Positions 24,810-33,621 of a DNA stretch of 64,000 nucleotides are shown one piece after another. Origin of the DNA: Microvenator marinus (GTDB lineage: Bacteria; Myxococcota_A; Bradymonadia; Bradymonadales; Bradymonadaceae); contig NZ_CP042467.1 of the NCBI RefSeq assembly GCF_007993755.1, forward strand, positions 62,001 through 126,000. The letters run 5' to 3'. The position numbers and the translations under genes are program-made. Every line of letters starts with the position of its first letter. The first letter of the stretch is position 1. The notes under the pieces were generated by a model that was not told the origin of the DNA, searched no databases, and worked only from the letters and a program-made list of their open reading frames with translations.

Positions 24810-26192
24810 ATGCTTAAGACAACTATACCGTCATTGATCGCGCTGCTTTTTGTCGTTGCGGCCGTGTTGACCATCATTAGTGGAACAAGCGCCTTTACAA
24901 CGGCGCTCGAGCAAGACGCTCAAGAGTCCTTGCGCCGCTCGGCGAACGTTGCCGAGCAAGCTGTGCGCCTCGAAGAGGCGAGTCTCCTGGCCAAAGCGAG
25001 TTTCGTGGGTCAGGGAGATACACTCTATCAAGCGATGAAGGGGGAGATTGAGCTTCCGGAGGACCAGCGCCCCGAAGAAATCTCATTCGAAGAAGAGCGC
25101 CACCTTGTCGTTCACGACAAATTGACCGCTCAAAAATACAAACTCGACGATATCGCTGCCAAGGTAAAGGGGCGGCGCAATCTTGAGTTGGGGCCGCTTG
25201 AGCGTACTCCGCACGACTACGATGTGTTCATCGCTTTGGACGATACCGGAGTAGGCGTCGCGGCGTTGGGAAGGAATCTCTTCTCCTGGTTTGGTGCTGA
25301 CGTTTCGAAGACTTTTCCTTCGGTCAAGGAGGTCTTGAAGACAGGTGAGACTCGCATTGAGCACTGGAACTGGAGCTTTAGTGGGGATGATAAGAGAGTT
25401 CATCGTGTGGCGCTTGCCCCCATTCGACGCGCCGAGAAGGAAGAAATTGTGGGCGTAGTGGTCGTGGGCTACATGCTCGGTGACGGAGCCGCCAAAACTC
25501 AACAAAAACTGCTTGCCGGTGTTTCCGAAGATTCAAAAGACCAAGAGGTTTTGGACCGCGCACCTGATATCGTTCTCTTTCAAGGAAAGCAGGTCGTGGG
25601 CTCAACCTTCGACACCTCGCGTCAGTCCGCAGTCGCAGCCGAGCTCGACCGTGTTGGTGGGTTTAGCGCTGACGCTGCCACCATTTTTGAGTTGAGTGAA
25701 GAAGGTAAACGCTACCTCGCTATGGTCCGTCCAATCGCCGGAAGTGGCGAGAACGCTATGGGAGTTGCGGTCATGGGGGATTTGACACACGCGCTCAAGC
25801 CCGTGAAGTCCCTGCAAATCACTCTTGCACTGATCCTTGGTCTGATGCTCTTGCTCGGAGTCGGAGCGAGCATCTTCCTTATTGTGCGCTGGATGTCTCC
25901 TCTCGAGAGACTTGAGATCGGCATTCAGGAAGTCATTGCAGGGAACAAGGACCATGTGTGGGAACCGCTTAAGAATCACGACTTGCACGAAGGCCTTGCT
26001 CAGGGGCTCAACCTGATGAGCGCGTACCTACAAGGTAAGCCAATGCCGGACGATGAAAATGCCGGCCAAAGTTGGAGTGCCGACGAGCTCGATTCCACCA
26101 ACGTTGGCGGGCCAGCTCCAAAAGTACAGGGTGTCTCACTCCCAATGATGCAGGCTCCTCCTCCGAAGGACGATGAGGACTCGGAAGCCTAG
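24810..26192 (+). CDS. membrane-anchored sensor-like protein (Cache-like, no output domain)
   Basis: This 460-residue protein has an N-terminal membrane segment (about 5-29), a large extracytoplasmic domain (about 30-340), a second membrane segment (about 342-366, LQITLALILGLMLLLGVGASIFLIV) and a HAMP-like start (RWMSPLERLEIGIQEVIAGNKDH). The tail of about 80 residues is Pro/Asp-rich. The outer part has the double-Cache look: paired repeats ending in hydrophobic strands such as EIVGVVVVGYMLGD and NAMGVAVMGDLTHAL. No kinase, methyl-accepting or cyclase domain follows, so the output must come from a partner. The ParA-type ATPase upstream is a candidate. Role inferred. Confidence 0.7.
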   Translation: MLKTTIPSLIALLFVVAAVLTIISGTSAFTTALEQDAQESLRRSANVAEQAVRLEEASLLAKASFVGQGDTLYQAMKGEIELPEDQRPEEISFEEERHLVVHDKLTAQKYKLDDIAAKVKGRRNLELGPLERTPHDYDVFIALDDTGVGVAALGRNLFSWFGADVSKTFPSVKEVLKTGETRIEHWNWSFSGDDKRVHRVALAPIRRAEKEEIVGVVVVGYMLGDGAAKTQQKLLAGVSEDSKDQEVLDRAPDIVLFQGKQVVGSTFDTSRQSAVAAELDRVGGFSADAATIFELSEEGKRYLAMVRPIAGSGENAMGVAVMGDLTHALKPVKSLQITLALILGLMLLLGVGASIFLIVRWMSPLERLEIGIQEVIAGNKDHVWEPLKNHDLHEGLAQGLNLMSAYLQGKPMPDDENAGQSWSADELDSTNVGGPAPKVQGVSLPMMQAPPPKDDEDSEA

Positions 26193-26220
26193 CTTCTTTC
26201 ATAACCAAGGATGGTTAAAA

Positions 26221-27399
26221 ATGGTCAAGACAGGCCTCGACAGAATTCTCAGCGAAGAAGAATTTCTTTCAAAACTTAAGGGAAAACGGGTCGGCCTTTT
26301 GGTCAACCCGACCAGTGTTACGTCGGGACTAAAACACGCCATCGACGCGCTCCAGACCGCCGGCGTGAATGTGGTTCGTCTCTTTGGGCCCGAACACGGC
26401 GTTCGAGGTGAAGCGCAGGATATGGAGGCCGTAGACGAGAATTTTGATCCCGTCACGGGCCTTCCAACCGTCAGTCTTTATGGGCACACGTACGAAAGCC
26501 TAAAGCCTACCCCAAGCGACTTGGACGGCATCGACCTCGTGCTGGCGGATATTCAGGACATCGGAGCCCGGTATTACACCTATGTCTATTCCATCGGATT
26601 GATGATGGAGGCGTGTGGCGAGGTGGGAATCGAGGTTTGGGTTCTGGATAGACCGAACCCGATTGGCGGCGAAGTCGTGGAAGGCAACGTGGTCATGCCC
26701 GAGTGTAAATCGTTTGTGGGTATGCAGCCGCTCGCCGTGCGGCACGGGATGAGCGCAGGCGAACTGGCGCACTTCTTCAACCGGTTCACCACCTGGAAGT
26801 GCGAGCTCAAAGTTGTCGAAATGCGGGGGTGGAAACGCTCGATGTGGTTCGACGAGACGGGCCTTCCTTGGGTCATGCCGTCACCGAATATGCCAACGTT
26901 GGATACGGCTATCGTGTACCCCGGGCAATGTCTTTTGGAAGGGACCAACGCGAGCGAGGGCCGCGGTACCACGCGACCTTTTGAGCTTTTCGGGGCACCG
27001 TATGTGAACGCGGTGGAGTTGGGTAAAGAGCTTCGAGTGCTTGATTTACCCGGCGTCGCATTTAGAGAAGTTTCATTTCGCCCAAAGTTTCAGAAGTTTG
27101 GAAATCAGACCTGCGCCGGGCTACAAATGCATGTCACAAATCGTGATTCATTCCGAAGCCTAAGTGCCTCGATGGCCATTTTGGGAGCATTCTGGAAGCT
27201 ATACGCGCCTGAGTTCGCGTGGAGAGAAGAAGCCTATGAGTTTGTGCAGGACCGACTGGCCATCGACCTCTTGTTGGGCGATATGGTCCTTCGCAAAGGG
27301 ATTGAAGACGGGCATGATTGTGTCGAGTTGGCAAATGCAACCGGGGCAGGCCGTCAAGAGTTTGATGCACGTCGTGCCGAGTGCCTCATCTACACGTAG
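26221..27399 (+). CDS. exo-beta-N-acetylmuramidase NamZ family (DUF1343)
   Basis: DUF1343 proteins include NamZ, which releases N-acetylmuramic acid from the non-reducing end of peptidoglycan fragments. The 392-residue protein has the conserved N-terminal segments KGKRVGLLVNPTSV, LFGPEHGVRGEAQDM and DIQDIGARYYTYVYS, followed by VLDRPNPIGG and LEGTNASEGRGTTRPFE, all diagnostic. No signal peptide is seen, so it may act on recycled fragments in the cytoplasm or be exported another way. ATG 26221 is favoured because AAGGA lies upstream, inside the loop of a small hairpin at 26202-26217. A murein-recycling role is inferred. Confidence 0.9.
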   Translation: MVKTGLDRILSEEEFLSKLKGKRVGLLVNPTSVTSGLKHAIDALQTAGVNVVRLFGPEHGVRGEAQDMEAVDENFDPVTGLPTVSLYGHTYESLKPTPSDLDGIDLVLADIQDIGARYYTYVYSIGLMMEACGEVGIEVWVLDRPNPIGGEVVEGNVVMPECKSFVGMQPLAVRHGMSAGELAHFFNRFTTWKCELKVVEMRGWKRSMWFDETGLPWVMPSPNMPTLDTAIVYPGQCLLEGTNASEGRGTTRPFELFGAPYVNAVELGKELRVLDLPGVAFREVSFRPKFQKFGNQTCAGLQMHVTNRDSFRSLSASMAILGAFWKLYAPEFAWREEAYEFVQDRLAIDLLLGDMVLRKGIEDGHDCVELANATGAGRQEFDARRAECLIYT

Positions 27400-27408
27400 A
27401 GTCAAATC

Positions 27409-28227
27409 ATGGAGCGAGCGTACGTTCCCTGGACTATTCTAGGGGCCGGTCGAGCGGGAAAAGCGATTTCACTTCTTGGAAAGGAAGTTGGAGCCAAGGT
27501 GACGCTATGGAACCGCACCGCTTTTGATTCCCCACACAGCTCGATTCGATGTGTGGAAGGCGAGCTTGAGACTCTGCTTTCGCAAGTGGGTGGGAGTGTG
27601 GTGTGGCTCACAGTCAGTGACGACGCGATTGCCGAGGTGGCGGCTGAGCTCGTTCCCTACCTCAAGCCTGCAGATATTGTAGTGCATGTGTCGGGAAGCC
27701 TCGACAGCCGAGTGCTGCGAAGTGCCGGATTGCGTGGACCTCTAGCTTCGATTCATCCGCTCCTCTCAATTTCCAATCCCAGGGTCGCGCTCGATGCGTT
27801 CAGGGGCTGCGCGTGGACCATTGAGGGGGATTTTGCGGCGCTTGAGTTTGGCCGTTGGGTCTTGGGAAAGATTGGCGTTGAGCCCATTGAAATCAGACCC
27901 GAAGACAAAATTCTCTACCACGCGGCCGCTGTGATGAGCGCAGGGCATCTTACTGCCTTGATGGACGCGGTTTTTAGTGTGGCTGAATCGTGTGGATTCA
28001 GTGCTGAACAAGCGCGTCAGATGTACTTGCCGCTGGCGAGTTCCATCCTCAAGAATCTTGAGAATCTCGATACGGCCGCGGCGTTGACCGGTCCCGTTGC
28101 GAGGCGAGATCAGAAGACCATCCAAAGCCACGAGGCTGCGCTCCAACGATTGGAGGATAGCAGTGTGTCTGAGGTCTATAAGGTACTCTTGAAGCGAAGC
28201 CGGGCCTTGCTAGACGACCCGCACTAA
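27409..28227 (+). CDS. Rossmann-like/DUF2520 domain protein
   Basis: This 272-residue protein has an N-terminal NAD(P)-binding fold (WTILGAGRAGKAISLL, about 8-23) similar to F420/6-phosphogluconate-type dehydrogenases. A C-terminal helical DUF2520 domain follows (LYHAAAVMSAGHLTALMDA, then ALTGPVARRDQKTIQSHEAAL). The order and length match the DUF2520 family, whose substrate is not established. It starts nine bases after the muramidase gene, so they are likely co-transcribed, and it ends 11 bases before the convergent Clp gene. Confidence 0.85.
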   Translation: MERAYVPWTILGAGRAGKAISLLGKEVGAKVTLWNRTAFDSPHSSIRCVEGELETLLSQVGGSVVWLTVSDDAIAEVAAELVPYLKPADIVVHVSGSLDSRVLRSAGLRGPLASIHPLLSISNPRVALDAFRGCAWTIEGDFAALEFGRWVLGKIGVEPIEIRPEDKILYHAAAVMSAGHLTALMDAVFSVAESCGFSAEQARQMYLPLASSILKNLENLDTAAALTGPVARRDQKTIQSHEAALQRLEDSSVSEVYKVLLKRSRALLDDPH

Positions 28228-28238
28228 CGCTCGATCGA

Positions 28239-30923
28239 CTACGCTTCTGGGAGGACCACGAGGTTGCCCTCGTGTACATCCACAAAGACGGTGTCGCCGC
28301 GTGTGGCCTCGCCATTGAGAATGAGTCTGGCCACAGCGCCTTCGACGTGTCTCTCGATGGTCTGCCGCATCGGGCGCGCCCCGAATTCCTGATCCCAGCC
28401 ACCGTTGGCCACAAGCCATGGCACCACGAGGTCCGAAACCACGAGTTTGATTCCCGAATCGTCCGAGAGCCTGCTACCCGAAGACCTGAGCTGCAACGCC
28501 GCAATCTTTGCGACTTCAGCCTTAGAAAGAGGCATGAATACGAGGCGTTCGTCGATTCGATTCCAAAGCTCAGGTGGGAAGTGTCGTTGGGCAGCGCTGA
28601 TCACAGCGTTTCGACCTGCTCCAGTATCGGTGCCTTCTGAGAACCCTATTCTAGGTCCACGCTTCTCTTGAAGAGCGCTCGCCCCAAGGTTGCTCGTCAT
28701 CACGATGACACAGTCCGCAAAGTTGACGATTCGTCCCTGTCCATCAGTCAATCTACCGTCGTCGAGCAATTGCAGCAGGATGTTCAAGACATCGGGATGG
28801 GCCTTCTCAACCTCGTCAAAAAGGATGACTTGATAGGGGCGTCTTCGAACGGCTTCAGTGAGTTGTCCACCGCGTTCAAACCCGACGTATCCGGGAGGGG
28901 CTCCAATCAGACGGCTCACCGTATGAGGTTCGAGAAACTCCGACATATCAAAACGGATCATGGCGTCGCGATCAAAGAATAAGAAGTCCGCCAAGACCTT
29001 TACAAGTTCGGTCTTTCCAACACCGGTTGGCCCCAGGAAGAGCAGGGAGCCAATGGGTTTGTTCGAGCGGAATCCGGCGTAGTTCCTGCGAATCACGTCA
29101 CTCAATGTTGAGACGATATCGGAATGCCCAACGATTTGTTCTCCGATGTGTTCTTCCATCCGAAGGAATCGTTCTTTGTCCTCTTGGGTCAGTCTTTCTG
29201 GCGGAATTCCCGCAAGCTCGGCCACCACTTTGGCGATGTGCTCGCGCGTAATCTCATTGCGGTTTTCTCGCGCCGCTCGAGAGCCCGCAAGGTCCATCAC
29301 GCCGATAGCCTTGTCTGGAAGGCGGCGCTCGTGAATGAAGCGCTGGGCAAGCTTTACGACGGCCTCAAGTGAGCCTTCTTCATAGGTGACGCCGTGGTGG
29401 TTTTCATAGTTTTGGCGAATACCGTGTAGAATGTTGACGGTGGTATCCACGTCAGGTTCTTCCACGTAGACCGCTTGGAATCGGCGTTCGAAAGCTGGGT
29501 CGGACTCTACAAACTTCTTAAACTCATCATGCGTCGTGGCGCCAATACAAGGGAAAGTCCCGCGGGCCAGCGCCGTTTTGAGTTCTCCTGCGGCATCCGT
29601 GCCATCTCCACCGGCACCTGCATTCATCCAGGTGTGAATCTCGTCCAAAAAGACGATGACTCGGCCATCTGCTCTCTTGACTTCATCTTTGATGGCGATG
29701 AGTCGCTCGGAGAACGAGCCGCGCAAATGGGTGCCGCCCAAAATTCTTCCGACTTCCAATTCGACAACGATGCGCTTTCCGAGTCTTGAGCCCGTCTTCG
29801 CAAGCGCCACGAGTTCAAGTGCCAGTCCTTCCACGATGGCGGTCTTTCCGACTCCGGCATCACCGAGGAGCATCGGGTTATTCGAGCGACGCTTCCCTAG
29901 GATATCGATGACTTGAGAAATCTCGCGCTCACGCCCAAAGACATTGTCGAGCTTTCCGAGCGCGGCCTCTTCGGTGATGTTACGCCCGAATTTGACTAGG
30001 TTTGGGAACTCCTGCGCGGAGAGTTGATAGGTCTCGGCGATGTCCTGGTCCTGGAACGTAAGTCCGTGTGCGGCCTTGCGCGCAGGCGCAATCGGCTCGG
30101 GTGGAATAGTGATTCGTGGCCCACTTGAGTCTTCTTCGACCTCATCTTCGGCGGATTCAGGTGCCTCAGCAACGGGTTCCGGCTTCTTGGCTCGAGCGGC
30201 TTCGGCCCGTTTTCTCTTAAGAGATTCCGCGAGCTTTTTGGCGGTCGAGCGGGCCTCTTGAACGGCTTTTTCGCGTGCGAGGGCTTGTTCTTCTGGAGTG
30301 GGTTCCGCACGCTCGGGCCTTTCGGGCTGCGTGGGAGCCTTTGGTGCTTTAGGAGGCTCTGGGGCCTGAGTCGGCATTGGCGCGAGAGCATTCTCTTGAC
30401 GTCTGGCTCGTCGAAGCGATGGGTGGATTTCAATGGGGGAGGGCGCGTGCTCAATGAGTTGCGATGTCGTCACCGTTGGCGTTGATATCACGGTGGCGAC
30501 GCCTGTGCGTCGAGGCATGACTCGTGACCCGGTGGCATAGCTCATCACGGAAGCGCGAATCGCGCTAACATTGGCCCCAGCTTCGTCCAAGATTCTGTGC
30601 GCCTGTGAGCTCGACTCACGAATGAGTGAGGCGAGTAGGTGCAAGCTATCGACGGCCTGAGCGCTTGAGCCCTCGGCGAGTCGGGTGCTTCGAGCCAGAA
30701 TTCTTTCCAAAATTCGTTCATCTTCGGTGCTCAATTTGCGGACCGCACTGAGGAGTGCATCCACCGTAATCTCGCGGTCCTCTAAGAACGTAGCGGCCTG
30801 GTTTGGCACCGTGTAGAGCGCGAGCAATACATGCGCCGAAGACAAGGTCTTCCCGCACTGCCGCGCAATATCATTGGCCTGTGTAAAAATGGATACGAGC
30901 TCTGGGTCACGCGGTATAGACAT
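28239..30923 (-). CDS. ClpA/ClpC-like AAA+ unfoldase with long charged linker and IGF loop
   Basis: This 894-residue Hsp100 protein runs from ATG 30923, which has AGAGGA seven bases upstream; an in-frame ATG at 30983 lacks a ribosome site. It contains a Clp N-domain (about 1-140), an unusually long Pro/Ala/Glu/Lys-rich linker (about 150-320), AAA1 with GDAGVGKTA (near 356) and AAA2 with GPTGVGKTE (near 632). The middle domain of ClpB is absent, so this is not a disaggregase of that type. In AAA2, GPRIGFSEG (near 757) sits where ClpA has IGL and ClpC has VGF, the loop that docks into ClpP. A ClpP partner is therefore plausible, although no clpP is in the window. Confidence 0.88.
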   Translation of the reverse strand: MSIPRDPELVSIFTQANDIARQCGKTLSSAHVLLALYTVPNQAATFLEDREITVDALLSAVRKLSTEDERILERILARSTRLAEGSSAQAVDSLHLLASLIRESSSQAHRILDEAGANVSAIRASVMSYATGSRVMPRRTGVATVISTPTVTTSQLIEHAPSPIEIHPSLRRARRQENALAPMPTQAPEPPKAPKAPTQPERPERAEPTPEEQALAREKAVQEARSTAKKLAESLKRKRAEAARAKKPEPVAEAPESAEDEVEEDSSGPRITIPPEPIAPARKAAHGLTFQDQDIAETYQLSAQEFPNLVKFGRNITEEAALGKLDNVFGREREISQVIDILGKRRSNNPMLLGDAGVGKTAIVEGLALELVALAKTGSRLGKRIVVELEVGRILGGTHLRGSFSERLIAIKDEVKRADGRVIVFLDEIHTWMNAGAGGDGTDAAGELKTALARGTFPCIGATTHDEFKKFVESDPAFERRFQAVYVEEPDVDTTVNILHGIRQNYENHHGVTYEEGSLEAVVKLAQRFIHERRLPDKAIGVMDLAGSRAARENRNEITREHIAKVVAELAGIPPERLTQEDKERFLRMEEHIGEQIVGHSDIVSTLSDVIRRNYAGFRSNKPIGSLLFLGPTGVGKTELVKVLADFLFFDRDAMIRFDMSEFLEPHTVSRLIGAPPGYVGFERGGQLTEAVRRRPYQVILFDEVEKAHPDVLNILLQLLDDGRLTDGQGRIVNFADCVIVMTSNLGASALQEKRGPRIGFSEGTDTGAGRNAVISAAQRHFPPELWNRIDERLVFMPLSKAEVAKIAALQLRSSGSRLSDDSGIKLVVSDLVVPWLVANGGWDQEFGARPMRQTIERHVEGAVARLILNGEATRGDTVFVDVHEGNLVVLPEA

Positions 30924-31085
30924 CCTTGTCCTCTCCGTCCAGACATCACCACGAGTGCGAGTTTCATCCTGAAAGGCACTCATCGTGATATTGTGAGACT
31001 AAACTAATTCATGTATTCCCAACTGACCCTAGCACTCGGCAGATCGCGGGTAAAGGGTTCATGTTGTTGTTTGAAGGATTTTGAG

Positions 31086-31811
31086 ATGCACAAGAAGTTC
31101 ATTGTCGATACAGCGAGAGCACCGAGGGCGATGGGCCCGTTTTCCCAGGCGGTGGGCTACGGTGCGTTGCTTTTCGTTTCGGGCCAGATTGCGTTGGATC
31201 CTCATACCGGCAAGCTCAATCAAGGTGGAATCGAGTCGCAATCCCGGCAAGTGATGGACAATATCCAGGGCATCTTGATGGGAGCAGGCTTGGACCTGAG
31301 CCACGTGCTCAGCGTGACGATTTATCTCAGAAACTTGAACGATTTTGAAATCGTCAACGATGTCTATAACCTTTACTTCGACCACGGCGCGCCGGCGCGT
31401 TCAGTAGTGGAGGTCACACGACTTCCTCAAGATGCGTTGATACAAGTCGACGCCATCTGCGCTGCTCCTGCAAATTACGAGGCGCTCGCCGATGAGTACG
31501 AAGACGAGTACCCTGATTACGACCCGACCTACGGCGACGATGGTACCGGCCCTGATTCGGCGGACACCGTTGTTCCTGAGGTCGCAGAAGAAGCGACTGA
31601 CGACGTCGAGCCTGAAACTCCGGCTGAGTCTCAGTCTGAAGAGCCACCGAGCTTGCCAGGAACAGTCCAAGCGGCCACCACGCTGGCCGGAGGTTTTTCG
31701 CCAGTGGCCGGGCTTAAGCTGCCCGCGCCTGGAGCCAAGAAAGACGAGCCTGTTGCCGAGGAAGCAAAAGAAGAGCCAGGCGAAAAGAAGGAAGATTCCG
31801 AGGATAAGTAG
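31086..31811 (+). CDS. ridA: RidA/YjgF family protein with an acidic C-terminal tail
   Basis: RidA deaminates reactive enamine/imine intermediates from PLP enzymes. Residues 1-125 are a complete RidA domain: MGPFSQAVGYGALLFVSGQ, and near its end ARSVVEVTRLPQDALIQVDAI, which carries the substrate Arg. The remaining about 115 residues are an extension rich in Asp, Glu, Pro and Ala (for example EDEYPDYDPTYGDDG) and probably unstructured; normal RidA stops near residue 128. ATG 31086 is preceded by AAGGA. The stop is followed with no gap by the TTG start of the endopeptidase gene. Confidence 0.9.
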   Translation: MHKKFIVDTARAPRAMGPFSQAVGYGALLFVSGQIALDPHTGKLNQGGIESQSRQVMDNIQGILMGAGLDLSHVLSVTIYLRNLNDFEIVNDVYNLYFDHGAPARSVVEVTRLPQDALIQVDAICAAPANYEALADEYEDEYPDYDPTYGDDGTGPDSADTVVPEVAEEATDDVEPETPAESQSEEPPSLPGTVQAATTLAGGFSPVAGLKLPAPGAKKDEPVAEEAKEEPGEKKEDSEDK

Positions 31812-33563
31812 TTGAAACTCAGGTATTGGATAGCGTTGACGGTTTTTGGGGCGGCATGTGCCACCGCAGTGACCACCACCCGCTCGCCGGATGTACCTGA
31901 GAACGTACAAGCGCCTGTCGCGCCGAAGCGAGAGCCATTGCCTCCAGCTCCGCTCCCAGCGCCACCTCCAGAAACTTTTTTTGAAATGCCATACATCGGC
32001 GCCGATGCGCCGCAGATTGGGCTCCTGCCCGATGAGGCGCCAGACATCTCAAGGTCCGTCGGAACCGTCACCGAAGGATGGCTTGCGAATTCCGAAAGGG
32101 TGATTCCTAACGAGAAGATGCTCTTTCTCGAGGTTCATCAGGAGCGCGGGCTCCACTACACGTCGACATTCCTGAAGCAATTGATGGAAAAGACGGCAGA
32201 GTACGTCTGGGACAGGCATCAATCGCCGCTATTGATGGGGAATTTTGGCGCTCCTGGCGGTGGAGATATCCCGTACTCGGTGTCACATAACTCCGGCCGT
32301 GACGCCGACCTCGCGTTTCATATGCTCGCACCGAGTGGGAATGTCTGGGTCCCAAAATCCTTCGTGGAGTTTGACGAAAATGGCCAATGGGTGGATGCCT
32401 CGACCGGTGGTGTCTATCGATTCGATGTCGCGCGCAACTGGACCGTGATCGAGGGTCTTCTGACCCATCACGAAGGCCAGATTCAGATGATATTTGTGTC
32501 GAATGGTCTGAGGCGCCTGCTATTGAACCATGCGGCAGCCATCAAGGCTCCTCCGGCCATCATCTCTGACGCGGCGAGGGTCTTAGTTCAGCCGGGAGGT
32601 GCGCTACCGCACAATGACCACTTTCATATCCGGGTGTTTTGCTCGGTCGTCGACATCGAGAGCGGGTGCGAGGAAACCGGACGTTGGCAGCCGAACCTCG
32701 CGGAAAACCGGGCTCGAAGAGCGAAGCTGCTCAAGGATCTTAGAGTTCATCTGAGCGATACCGATCCGAGCATCCGAGCCCACGCGGTCCAGAGATTGGT
32801 GTTGCTTCAGGAACAAAGGGCTGTCTCGTATCTTGGAAAGCTGCTCGACGATTCAGATTCTGCAGTGAGGGTGGCCACAGCGCGAGCCTGGACACACCTT
32901 GAAGGAGGACACCAGCCTCTCATCGCTCAGCTCGAACGTGAAGAGAATTGGCGTGTGCGCTTAGAACTCATCTCGGGACTGAGTGGAGTCGGGGCTGCAA
33001 AGCCCACTTTGATCTCACTTTTGGAGTCGGGAGAGGCTCACCAAACGCCGTATGGGGAGATTCGCGAAGAGTGGGTCGTAGCGGGCGCCGTGGCTACTTC
33101 TGAGGACCAGGACTATGTGGCGGGATTGATTCGAGTGATGAGCGTGCAGGAGGCCGAGGGTGTGGCGCATTTTGCGCGAGCACTAGCGTTCTTGACGAAT
33201 CAGCAATTTGAGTCGGCTCAAGAATGGGTAGCCTGGTACGAAGAGGCCAAAAGCCAAACACGGGACGAATGGCTCGCGAGCGGTTTTCAGGCGGCTGGTT
33301 TTTCGGTCCAAAAGATCGGCTTCGAGTCTGTCTGGGAGCTCTGCCGCGCTATCTCAGGCTCCGACCCCGTCAGCCACAACGCTCAAAAGGCCTTGATGCG
33401 ACTTTCGGGTCAAGAGGTGCCCTCGCTCCTCTGGTCCAAATGGGACGCGAGCTTCTACTGGCGCCGTTTTTTCGAGCGGAAAATTGCTGAGTTAGGCCTG
33501 CCTCAAATCCCGCCAGAACTCTCAACGGCCGGTGGATATGTGAAGGAAGATGAGGGAGGATGA
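31812..33563 (+). CDS. penicillin-insensitive murein endopeptidase-like (MepA/M74) protein with HEAT repeats
   Basis: This 583-residue exported protein starts at TTG 31812 directly after the ridA stop. It has an N-terminal hydrophobic signal with a possible lipobox near GAAC and a Pro-rich linker (about 35-60). Residues about 95-285 carry MepA-type zinc ligands, SHNSGRDADLAFH and DHFHIRVFC, matching the His/Asp/His set of LAS/M74 endopeptidases that cut peptidoglycan crosslinks. The C-terminal half (about 300-570) consists of HEAT-like repeats (AVRVATARAWTHLEGG). Fusing a murein hydrolase to HEAT repeats is unusual and suggests protein-guided placement at the wall. Confidence 0.8.
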   Translation: MKLRYWIALTVFGAACATAVTTTRSPDVPENVQAPVAPKREPLPPAPLPAPPPETFFEMPYIGADAPQIGLLPDEAPDISRSVGTVTEGWLANSERVIPNEKMLFLEVHQERGLHYTSTFLKQLMEKTAEYVWDRHQSPLLMGNFGAPGGGDIPYSVSHNSGRDADLAFHMLAPSGNVWVPKSFVEFDENGQWVDASTGGVYRFDVARNWTVIEGLLTHHEGQIQMIFVSNGLRRLLLNHAAAIKAPPAIISDAARVLVQPGGALPHNDHFHIRVFCSVVDIESGCEETGRWQPNLAENRARRAKLLKDLRVHLSDTDPSIRAHAVQRLVLLQEQRAVSYLGKLLDDSDSAVRVATARAWTHLEGGHQPLIAQLEREENWRVRLELISGLSGVGAAKPTLISLLESGEAHQTPYGEIREEWVVAGAVATSEDQDYVAGLIRVMSVQEAEGVAHFARALAFLTNQQFESAQEWVAWYEEAKSQTRDEWLASGFQAAGFSVQKIGFESVWELCRAISGSDPVSHNAQKALMRLSGQEVPSLLWSKWDASFYWRRFFERKIAELGLPQIPPELSTAGGYVKEDEGG

Positions 33564-33582
33564 GTGGCTTTACACGTGGGCT

Positions 33583-33602
33583 TTGAGGGTCTAGACTCTC
33601 AA
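33583..33602. promoter_or_regulatory. near-perfect 20-base palindrome between genes
   Basis: The two 10-base arms TTGAGGGTCT and AGACTCTCAA are reverse complements at nine of ten positions. As RNA it gives an 8-pair hairpin with one G-U pair and a CUAG loop. No T-run follows, so it is not a typical intrinsic terminator. It lies 20 bases upstream of the lipoprotein ATG at 33622. Confidence 0.5.
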
Positions 33603-33621
33603 GCACGAAACACCCGTTGAA

